Positions 1 to 6,154 of a stretch of DNA of 7,390 bases are shown here, in pieces. Numbering within the stretch: the stretch's first letter is position 1; each line of letters opens with the position of its first letter. The stretch covers positions 1 to 7,390 of the forward strand of contig JAJYAS010000064.1 in NCBI GenBank assembly GCA_021779415.1, given 5' to 3'. A program made the position numbers and the translations under genes. Source of the DNA: Bacillota bacterium. GTDB taxonomy: Bacteria > Bacillota_B > Desulfitobacteriia > Desulfitobacteriales > Desulfitobacteriaceae. The notes below the pieces were generated by a model. The model made no database searches, was not told the origin of the DNA, and was given only the letters and a program-made list of their open reading frames with translations.

Positions 1-417
1 ATATATTTACCCCGTATTTATCAATCCCATGGCGAATATACACGTAGATATTTAAAGTATGCCATGTTTGTAATTGTTATAATATTCATGATAGGTATGT
101 TGTTTAAAAACCTTATAATCAGTTTGATTACTAGTAAAATATTTTTGCAGTACTCATCCGTTATTGGTTTAGGCATTCTTATTGAATCAGGAAATTTTAT
201 AATTGGCGCGATATCCGTCCATATGTCTATCAATGAGCAGATGGTGGATCAGATCAAAGCAACATTTTATGGCGTATTATTTGTGCCCATTATATTTTTA
301 ATATTAGTTTATAGCAAAATGCTGAATACGTACACAATTGGATTTCCGTTGTTTATTTCGCAAATTATTATATGTGTCTATTTGTTTAAGAGATCAGGAT
401 TTGGCCATGCACGATAA
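1..417 (+). CDS. wzx: Wzx-type polysaccharide flippase, C-terminal part (5' end outside window)
   Basis: The reading frame is open from the first base, so this is the last 138 residues of a longer protein and not a small gene starting at the ATG at 64. The fragment opens with a cytoplasmic-looking stretch containing YLPRIYQSHGEYTRRYLKYA. Four hydrophobic segments follow (roughly residues 22-45, 50-72, 88-107 and 113-131), and the protein ends in a short basic tail. A multi-spanning membrane protein of this shape, next to glycosyltransferases and a Wzy-like polymerase, fits the C-terminal half of an O-antigen/capsule flippase of the MOP superfamily. Such flippases move the undecaprenyl-linked repeat unit across the inner membrane. 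The end overlaps the following glycosyltransferase by 11 bases, suggesting translational coupling. Family assignment rests on topology and context, because these proteins have little sequence conservation. Another transporter of the same superfamily is the main alternative. Confidence 0.75.
   Translation: MYLPRIYQSHGEYTRRYLKYAMFVIVIIFMIGMLFKNLIISLITSKIFLQYSSVIGLGILIESGNFIIGAISVHMSINEQMVDQIKATFYGVLFVPIIFLILVYSKMLNTYTIGFPLFISQIIICVYLFKRSGFGHAR
396..400 (+). promoter_or_regulatory. Ribosome binding site that fixes the start of the first glycosyltransferase
   Basis: AGGAT lies six bases upstream of the ATG at 407 and inside the end of the flippase gene. The frame is also open from an earlier ATG at 338. 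However, the extra 23 residues encoded there do not resemble a GT2 N-terminus, and that start would sit 80 bases inside the flippase gene. Confidence 0.55.
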
Positions 418-1243
418 TACCAAGTATATATCTAATATAACATTCGTAATATTTACCTTTAACGAAGAAAATAGGATTGATCGCGTCATAAGAAACTTTA
501 AAGATTTCGGAAGAATTCTTGTCGCTGATAACAAATCCACCGACAAAACGGTTGAAATTGCGCAAAAATATGGCTGTGATATTTTGATTCGTGAAGAACA
601 TTTTGATTATGTTGAAAACCAGAAAATGCTTAATTTGATATATAAAAATATTGCAACTGACTGGATATATTGGGGTTTCGCAGACGAAATGCTTGATTTA
701 AATACATTGCTTGAAATTAAAAAAGTAATTGAATCTGGGCAACACGACATAATAAGCATTGATAGAAAAAACTATTTTTATGGAAAATTCTGTTATGATG
801 CTTTTAGTTCACGAACTAACAAAATATTCAAGCGTAATTGCTTGGACTTTAGTAACAATGTAATACACTGCTTTGGGACGCCTACAGTTTCAACTGACAG
901 AATATTTACGTTGTCGGATAAATATTTTGTGCATCACTTTATTTCTAATACGGCATCGTCGTATCTCAATACAATTAATCGTTATACAGACGTAGAAATA
1001 TGTTTTCATAATACGCCTAATAGAAATGTATTTTACCCGGTCATTGTTTTATGTGGTTTTTTACTAAAACATTATATTATTAAAAAAGGTTATAAAGCAG
1101 GGTTTCCCTGCCTACAGCTGACATTGCTTATGACAATTTATTTTATTATAAAAAACATGAAGTTGTTTGAAACTGAAAGTAATTTGTGTGTTGAAAAGAT
1201 AGAAGCCATAAATAACAAAGAGAGAGAACTTATATTAAGTTAG
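407..1243 (+). CDS. GT2 family glycosyltransferase, WaaE/LgtF-like
   Basis: A 278-residue inverting GT-A glycosyltransferase, probably acting on the cytoplasmic face of the inner membrane to add one sugar to the lipid-linked repeat unit. The N-terminal nucleotide-binding part shows FTFNEE (residues 16-21) and LVADNKSTDKT (38-48), close to the YNEE and D-S-x-STDKT motifs of the WaaE/LgtF branch. The position of the metal-binding DxD reads GFADEMLD (D93, E94), where relatives usually have DADE. The C-terminal quarter is hydrophobic and basic (about 215-260). It contains LKHYIIKKGYKAGFP and ends in a K-x-FE motif, as in the C-terminal region of WaaE-like enzymes. The ATG at 407 is chosen over the one at 338 because AGGAT precedes it and the family fold begins about ten residues later. 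Donor and acceptor cannot be read from the sequence. Family confidence is high; exact role is unknown. Confidence 0.85.
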   Translation: MHDNTKYISNITFVIFTFNEENRIDRVIRNFKDFGRILVADNKSTDKTVEIAQKYGCDILIREEHFDYVENQKMLNLIYKNIATDWIYWGFADEMLDLNTLLEIKKVIESGQHDIISIDRKNYFYGKFCYDAFSSRTNKIFKRNCLDFSNNVIHCFGTPTVSTDRIFTLSDKYFVHHFISNTASSYLNTINRYTDVEICFHNTPNRNVFYPVIVLCGFLLKHYIIKKGYKAGFPCLQLTLLMTIYFIIKNMKLFETESNLCVEKIEAINNKERELILS

Positions 1244-1319
1244 TATCTTGTTAATAGAAATGCTTCCGTAATAATCTGAAATTATCAGAATATTAAATAT
1301 ATTTTTATAAAGGGTAATT
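1244..1319 (+). other. AT-rich spacer inside the operon
   Basis: This is the longest non-coding gap in the window (76 bases). It holds one imperfect inverted repeat (1269-1295), a T5 run at 1302-1306 and the AAAGGG ribosome binding site (1309-1314), which sits five bases before the acyltransferase ATG. I see no convincing -35/-10 promoter pair, although the high AT content makes weak matches easy to find. Confidence 0.5.
1269..1295 (+). repeat. Imperfect inverted repeat, possible weak hairpin
   Basis: Eleven positions on each side of an AATTA loop (1280-1284) can pair, with a single A-A mismatch (1274/1290). The inner arms are TCTGA and TCAGA and the outer arms are TAATA and TATTA. A T5 run begins seven bases downstream. 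The stem is AT-rich and weak, and the T-run is not adjacent, so this is at best a leaky terminator or mRNA stability element. It could also be a chance palindrome in AT-rich DNA. Confidence 0.35.
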
Positions 1320-1949
1320 ATGGGTGAAATAATTAATAAAATAGTTAATAAAGATATATATGAGATATTCTTGTATTTAAAGAGAGTATATCTTAAATTG
1401 AAAACGAAGTTGTTTTATAGCATCTTTCTAAAATCTGTTGGTAAAAACACTTTTATAGATAAGCCATTATTGTTATCTGGAATGAAATATGTTCAACTAG
1501 GACGTAATGTAATCATTTTTAAAAACTGTCGTATCGAATTAATACCAAATTACGGCAACCAGAGGTTTGAACCACAATTAATAATCGGTGATTACACACA
1601 AATTCATCAGAACGCTCATATAACTTGTTCCAGAAGTATCACAGTCGGTAAAAACGTTGTAATTACGTCTAATGTTACTATTACTGATATTAATCATTTG
1701 TATACGGATATTGACATTCCAATAAATCTACAACAAATTCAGGTAAAACCTGTCGAAATTGGTGATCAATCATATGTATATAATAACAGCGTAATTCTTC
1801 CTGGAGTTAAAGTTGGAAAGCATTGTGTTATTGCCGCAAATTCAGTTGTATCACGTGATATCCCAGACTATTCAATTGTTGCTGGTAACCCCGCAAAAAT
1901 AATAAAACGATTCAACACAACTACTAATATTTGGGAGAAAGCAAGTTGA
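1320..1949 (+). CDS. Left-handed beta-helix (hexapeptide repeat) acyltransferase, WbbJ/maltose-acetyltransferase type
   Basis: A 209-residue cytoplasmic acyltransferase, probably trimeric and acetyl-CoA dependent, likely decorating a sugar of the repeat unit. The first 40 residues are basic and partly hydrophobic, without repeats. From about residue 45 the chain shows hexapeptide spacing (LGRNVIIFKNCRI, IIGDYTQIHQNAHI, ITVGKNVVITSNVTI). The loop DINHLYTD carries the expected catalytic histidine (H126). The closing coils read VEIGDQSYVYNNSVILPG and VKVGKHCVIAANSVVSRD, then the family signature IVAGNPAKIIKRF. Two turns usually written with glycine/alanine (IGAGA..., IGAGS...) read VYNNS and IAANS here, a small departure from the norm. 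The start is supported by AAAGGG five bases upstream. The stop overlaps the epimerase ATG (TGATG). The acceptor is unknown: O-acetylation is the commonest role, and N-acylation of an amino sugar is possible. Confidence 0.9.
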   Translation: MGEIINKIVNKDIYEIFLYLKRVYLKLKTKLFYSIFLKSVGKNTFIDKPLLLSGMKYVQLGRNVIIFKNCRIELIPNYGNQRFEPQLIIGDYTQIHQNAHITCSRSITVGKNVVITSNVTITDINHLYTDIDIPINLQQIQVKPVEIGDQSYVYNNSVILPGVKVGKHCVIAANSVVSRDIPDYSIVAGNPAKIIKRFNTTTNIWEKAS

Positions 1950-3070
1950 TGAAAGTATTGATAACTGGGGGGGCTGGTTTTATTGGTTCCAACCTGGCTC
2001 GCAAATTAGTTGCTATCGGGTATACCGTAACTGTTTTCGATAATTTATCCGAACAGATCCACCCTGCCAGTTCTCCACTGTTTGCGTCTATTGAAAAAAT
2101 TGTCAATTTTATTAAAGGCGATGTGCGTAATTCGGAAGACTGGCGAAAAGCGCTTGACGGCCAGGATATCGTTGTACATTTAGCGGCCGAAACAGGCACA
2201 GGTCAGTCAATGTATGCAATTGATAAGTACGTTGACGTAAATATTCGTGGTACGTCCCTGCTGCTGGATATCCTTGCAAACGAAAAGCATACGATCAAAA
2301 AAATTATTGTTGCATCATCTCGGTCAATTTATGGTGAGGGTAAGTATAATTGTGGCTCATGTGGGGTAGTGTACCCTGATGCCAGGCACCACAAAGACAT
2401 GGCACGCGGCGATTTTAATGTAAAGTGTCCTTTCTGTAGCGCTAATGTGGCGCTCATGCCAACCGATGAAGAGAGTAAAATTCACCCGTCCTCCGTATAT
2501 GGCATCACGAAGCAAAATCAAGAACAATTAGTTTTAACCGTAGGGAAATCATTATCGATACCATCGGTGGCATTGCGTTATCAAAATGTCTATGGCCCCG
2601 GACAATCGCTTTCAAATCCTTATACGGGTATTTTGTCAATATTCTCAACACGTATAAAAAACAATAATGACATAAACGTATTTGAAGACGGACTTGAAAG
2701 CAGGGATTTTGTATATATTGACGACGTAGTAGACGCAACTGTTCTGGCAATTCATGATGATAGAGCTGATTATTATGTATTTAATGTCGGCTCTGGCCAA
2801 CGGACTGATGTTATGACTGTTGCTCAGACCCTTAAAAAGGCATACCAAAGTGATGCCGCTATTACAGTAAGTGGAAATTATCGACTTGGCGACATTCGTG
2901 ATAATTTTGCTGATTTGTCAAAGATTACCGATAAGCTTGGATATTCACCCAAAGTACCTTTTGAGGAGGGGATTAATCGATTTGTAGATTGGGTTAATAC
3001 TCAAGATGTACAGCAGGATAGATACGAAAAAAGCATCCTCGAAATGAAGGAAAAGGGATTGTATAAGTGA
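1949..3070 (+). CDS. NAD-dependent sugar epimerase/dehydratase with four-cysteine insert (dTDP-L-rhamnose 4-epimerase-like)
   Basis: A 373-residue extended SDR enzyme that would act on a nucleotide sugar in the cytoplasm. The Rossmann motif GGAGFIG is at residues 7-13. The catalytic serine is in ASSRSIYGEG (S124) and the YxxxK pair is Y184/K188. Later family blocks are ALRYQNVYGPGQ, SNPYTG, SRDFVYIDDVVDA and FNVGSG. Between S124 and Y184 lies an insert with C135, C138, C160 and C163 (two C-x2-C pairs), which looks like a structural zinc site. From memory, this insert together with GQSMY and SNPYTG marks the WbiB-like group that includes dTDP-L-rhamnose 4-epimerase (dTDP-6-deoxy-L-talose synthesis); the exact substrate is inferred. 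The ATG at 1949 is preferred to a TTG at 1931 because the Rossmann strand starts immediately. GGGAG lies at 1933-1937, and TGATG couples it to the acyltransferase. Composition is clearly less AT-rich than its neighbours. A G7 run (1967-1973) encodes part of the Rossmann glycines. Confidence 0.9.
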   Translation: MKVLITGGAGFIGSNLARKLVAIGYTVTVFDNLSEQIHPASSPLFASIEKIVNFIKGDVRNSEDWRKALDGQDIVVHLAAETGTGQSMYAIDKYVDVNIRGTSLLLDILANEKHTIKKIIVASSRSIYGEGKYNCGSCGVVYPDARHHKDMARGDFNVKCPFCSANVALMPTDEESKIHPSSVYGITKQNQEQLVLTVGKSLSIPSVALRYQNVYGPGQSLSNPYTGILSIFSTRIKNNNDINVFEDGLESRDFVYIDDVVDATVLAIHDDRADYYVFNVGSGQRTDVMTVAQTLKKAYQSDAAITVSGNYRLGDIRDNFADLSKITDKLGYSPKVPFEEGINRFVDWVNTQDVQQDRYEKSILEMKEKGLYK

Positions 3071-3981
3071 TGCATCAGCAACCAAAAATCGGACTTGTAA
3101 CGGTACTGTATAATGGAAAAGAAGTTTTATCTGATTTTTTTGAAAGTGTTGCAAAGCAAACATATAAAAATTTTATTGTTTATATAATTGATAATTCACC
3201 TAATGATGAAGCAGTAACCGAAGCGCAACGTTGCGTGTCTTTATACAATATTAATGCAGTTTTTATAAAAAATAATGATAATGTTGGTGTTGCAAAGGGT
3301 AATAATCAAGGGATTAAGGCGGCACTTGAAAATGAATGTGAATACACTTTATTGATAAATAATGATACGGTGTTTAAAGAAAATTTGCTTCAGTTCCTTT
3401 TAAATGGAATGCTTGAGTGCAATTGTGAAATGATTGTACCTAAAATGTATTATTATGATGAACCCTCAAAAATATGGTGCGCTGGGGGGGATTTTAAAAA
3501 AATAAATGGTTATATTACGGTACATTATGGAGAGAATAGTATTGATGACGGTAAATTTAAAAGTCCATTGCGTGTAAATTATTGTCCGACATGCTGCATG
3601 ATGATATCAAAATCAGTTTTTTATAAAATTGGTTTTATGGATGAAAAATACTTTGTGTATTCAGACGACGCAGATTTTTGTTACAGAGCTTTACAGAATC
3701 GAATTGCACTATATACATACCCCAGCGCTTTATTGTGGCATAAAGTCAGCAGTTCTACAGGGGGGATATTGTCAGACTTTTATCTTTATTATGGTCACCG
3801 TAATTTATTGTATTTTATTAAAAAGCACATGTCACTAATATACTATTTATATGCCATAGTTTTTTACCAATGTAAGTTTATAGCAAAATTAATATTACAA
3901 AAATGGTCTTTAACGAACTACATAACCGCTCAAAAAGGTTTTTGTAATGGCATAATTATTAAACATGACATCAATTATTAA
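3070..3981 (+). CDS. GT2 family glycosyltransferase, rhamnosyltransferase-like (WbbL-type)
   Basis: A 303-residue inverting GT-A glycosyltransferase, probably peripheral on the inner membrane, adding a sugar (often rhamnose or another 6-deoxy sugar in this branch) to the growing unit. Motifs in order are VLYNGKE (12-18), IIDNSPND, NNDNVGVAKGNNQGI, the metal-binding INNDT (D99), CCMMISKSVFYKIGFMDE, the catalytic-acid region YSDDADFCYRA (D199, D200, D202), and WHKVSSSTGG (H224). YYGHRNLLYFIKKH then precedes a hydrophobic C-terminal stretch, as expected for this branch. The ATG at 3070 overlaps the epimerase stop (TGATG), with AGGG about 12 bases upstream; a GTG at 3067 would add only one residue. 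The gene is strongly AT-rich but contains G7 (3484-3490), A7 (3496-3502) and G6 (3760-3765) runs. Proximity to the epimerase makes its product a candidate donor sugar, which is inference only. Confidence 0.9.
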   Translation: MHQQPKIGLVTVLYNGKEVLSDFFESVAKQTYKNFIVYIIDNSPNDEAVTEAQRCVSLYNINAVFIKNNDNVGVAKGNNQGIKAALENECEYTLLINNDTVFKENLLQFLLNGMLECNCEMIVPKMYYYDEPSKIWCAGGDFKKINGYITVHYGENSIDDGKFKSPLRVNYCPTCCMMISKSVFYKIGFMDEKYFVYSDDADFCYRALQNRIALYTYPSALLWHKVSSSTGGILSDFYLYYGHRNLLYFIKKHMSLIYYLYAIVFYQCKFIAKLILQKWSLTNYITAQKGFCNGIIIKHDINY

Positions 3982-3984
3982 TGT

Positions 3985-5172
3985 ATGATGACTACATCTA
4001 AGATAATAGTGTTTTTTTTACTGCTATTATATTTTACATTCCTTACCTTTAAGGATTTAATATCAATTGACATTGGCTTTGTAGTTAGAGTTCCTCACTT
4101 ATTGATTGGTCTTTGCTTTATAATAATATTATTGTATTCCTTATCACTACATAATAAATTAAAACTTAAATACTTGTGGGCACTATTTATAGTTTTTCTT
4201 GTTGTTTCTATTTTAAATTATAGCATATTTAATGTTTATTTTTACTATATCCTTCTAATTATTGTTACTTCAATAAGTATTTTTGAAGTGTTGAGTTATT
4301 TTAAAGTATCGGCAGTTGAAGTCGCAAGATTGTTAGTCTTAACTACACTGGTACCTATTATATTATCTTATTTAACTATTACACGGCCATGGTATGGTGG
4401 TTACCAAATAATATCGTACTCTGATTTTAGCACTTTCTTTGCAACACAACTATCAATAATATTTCCATTCATTTTTTATATTAAAAAGCGCATAAATAGA
4501 CTTCTCATTGGTTTTGTGTATGTCATAACATTGATATTGTTGGCAGCACGTGGCCCTATTCTAGCATTGCTTATATCATATATGGTTTTCAATTTTAAAA
4601 ACATCAGAATACGTACGATTTTAGGATTAGTTCTTACTGGCAGCTTCTTATATGCAATAAATCAAAATCTAATTAACTATTATCTGTCAAAATTGAATCC
4701 CTATAGTGAAAATTACGCAGCTTTATCTGACCTTAACAGGTGGGCGTATATATTAGCGACATTAAGCTACTTGCCTTCAGTTCTTGTGGTCTTTATAGGT
4801 AATGGCATTAAATACAACAAAACCATTATATATGATTACTTTGCTAGGGGTGGCTTTTCTTTTACTCCTCTAGATGACGCTACTGTGCATAATATCTTTC
4901 TCGAAATATATTCTGATTATGGCATTATAATAGTATTTTGTGTGCTATTTTATATGTTATATATTTTTATTAGTATTAACAGACTTGTGCATCCTGACAA
5001 AGTACCATTCTTAATTTCAATTACAATATTTTTTATAAACTATAATTTGGAACCCAATTATGTGCATTATTTTTTCTGGACTATGTTAGCGTTTTATTAT
5101 TACGGATACAACCAATTAAAAATCAATAGTATGGAGATGTTGAGGACTGAATATGCAAATTCTTATTCTTAA
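3985..5172 (+). CDS. wzy: O-antigen/capsule polymerase, Wzy type
   Basis: A 395-residue integral membrane protein with about ten to twelve hydrophobic segments spread over its length. It also has a long polar region at roughly 229-255 (around LNPYSENYAALSDLNRWAY) and another at 275-305. These fit periplasmic loops of a Wzy polymerase, which joins flipped repeat units. Supporting motifs are LAARGPILALL in a membrane segment (relatives often have SRG) and HNIFLEIYSDYGII near residue 305, matching the HN-x-(Y/F)-L-x5-G-I pattern of the O-antigen ligase/polymerase superfamily. It begins one codon after the GT2 stop, in the same frame. ATG codons at 3985 and 3988 are both possible, and no strong Shine-Dalgarno is visible, so re-initiation from the upstream gene is likely. 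The end overlaps the GT9 gene by 20 bases. Composition is the most AT-rich of the window (10 G+C in the 60 bases 4201-4260). An O-antigen ligase is the alternative, less likely in this position. Confidence 0.85.
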   Translation: MMTTSKIIVFFLLLLYFTFLTFKDLISIDIGFVVRVPHLLIGLCFIIILLYSLSLHNKLKLKYLWALFIVFLVVSILNYSIFNVYFYYILLIIVTSISIFEVLSYFKVSAVEVARLLVLTTLVPIILSYLTITRPWYGGYQIISYSDFSTFFATQLSIIFPFIFYIKKRINRLLIGFVYVITLILLAARGPILALLISYMVFNFKNIRIRTILGLVLTGSFLYAINQNLINYYLSKLNPYSENYAALSDLNRWAYILATLSYLPSVLVVFIGNGIKYNKTIIYDYFARGGFSFTPLDDATVHNIFLEIYSDYGIIIVFCVLFYMLYIFISINRLVHPDKVPFLISITIFFINYNLEPNYVHYFFWTMLAFYYYGYNQLKINSMEMLRTEYANSYS

Positions 5173-6154
5173 ATTTGGGGCACTAGGCGATGTCGTAAGA
5201 ACAGCTTATATTCTTACTGGATTGATGCAAAAATATCCCAAGGCTTCTATCAGTTGGCTAACATCAACTCTATCAAGCGATCTACTGCGTTTTAACCCCT
5301 ACATTGAAAATATATATATTGATAAAGTCAAGTCAACTAAATTTACCAAGCCTCATTTCGATTTGGTTATTTCTCTTGATGACGAAGTTGCTGTATTGCA
5401 AAATCTGGAATCAATAACCTTCGACAGACTTATTGGTGCTTATCTTAATAACGGTGTAACCTATTACACAGAGGATGCTGCAATATGGTTTGATATGGGG
5501 CTGATATCCAACTACGGGAAAGCAATCGCAGATGAACTTAAAAAAAAGAACACCTTAGAGCACAACGATATTTTAGCTCGTATGCTAAATATTACAGTTA
5601 AGGAACCCCTGTTCTATAATTCCTTCATTATTGAACATGCAATGCGTGGTCAATTTGATCGAAATTATTTTTGCATTGCTCTTAATAGCGGGTCAGGCGC
5701 GCGGTGGGCATCAAAACAGCTTCGTATTGAGGAGGCAACAACACTTATCAGAAGCTTACTTTCTATGCGTATTCAGGGGAAACCAGCAAAGGTCTACCTT
5801 CTCGGTGGTATGGATGAGATAGCTCGTCATCGCGCTATCATAGATGAAATTCGTTCTCCGCACCTTCATGACACAGGCTCTGGCAACACACTCCTTCAGT
5901 TTGCTGCAATTATTAAAAACTGTGACTATGTCATTACAAGCGACAGCTTAGCGTTGCATCTTGCGATTGCTCAAGGTATCAAAAATACCAGCTTTTATGC
6001 ACCAACCTCCGCCACTGAAATTGGTACCTTCGGCACAGGCGTAAAGGTTGTTTCACTCTCCGACGATTACTGCAGCTACGACAAGGATGCCGACACATCA
6101 ACCATAACCGCTGAAAGAATACTTGAGGCATTTACATCGCATGTCAATAGCTGA
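5153..6154 (+). CDS. GT9 family (heptosyltransferase-superfamily) glycosyltransferase
   Basis: A 333-residue GT-B inverting glycosyltransferase. The N-terminal domain opens with ILILKFGALGDVVRTAYIL (G12, D13), the hallmark of ADP-heptose:LPS heptosyltransferases and relatives. Typical blocks follow: YPKASISWLT, then LLRFNPYIENI. The C-terminal domain shows LNSGSGARWASKQL (177-190), YLLGGMDE, and SDSLALHLAIAQGI (D264, H269), then FYAPTSATEIGTFG, where the family binds the nucleotide sugar. The length is normal. The ATG at 5153 has AGGA six bases upstream and lies inside the end of wzy (20-base overlap), so translation is probably coupled. An A8 run (5540-5547) encodes a lysine string. The gene sits beside wzy and other repeat-unit transferases and not among core genes. 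A role in repeat-unit assembly is therefore inferred; true heptose transfer to lipid A-core is the alternative. Composition is more balanced than wzy. Confidence 0.85.
   Translation: MQILILKFGALGDVVRTAYILTGLMQKYPKASISWLTSTLSSDLLRFNPYIENIYIDKVKSTKFTKPHFDLVISLDDEVAVLQNLESITFDRLIGAYLNNGVTYYTEDAAIWFDMGLISNYGKAIADELKKKNTLEHNDILARMLNITVKEPLFYNSFIIEHAMRGQFDRNYFCIALNSGSGARWASKQLRIEEATTLIRSLLSMRIQGKPAKVYLLGGMDEIARHRAIIDEIRSPHLHDTGSGNTLLQFAAIIKNCDYVITSDSLALHLAIAQGIKNTSFYAPTSATEIGTFGTGVKVVSLSDDYCSYDKDADTSTITAERILEAFTSHVNS

Noticed and set aside
338..406. Upstream ATG extension of the first GT2 gene
   Set aside because: The 23 extra residues are the out-of-frame reading of the flippase end. They show no GT2 features, and AGGAT favours the ATG at 407.
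64..417. A complete small membrane protein starting at the ATG at 64
   Set aside because: The frame is open to the window edge with flippase-like sequence upstream, so this is the end of a longer gene.
1924..2199. Minus-strand frame of 91 codons opposite the epimerase
   Set aside because: It lies wholly antisense to a well-supported gene and shows no recognisable family motif. The same holds for the other minus-strand frames in the window.
3629..3838. Plus-strand alternative frame within the second GT2 gene
   Set aside because: It overlaps the catalytic region of the GT2 enzyme in another frame and has no ribosome binding site or motif of its own.
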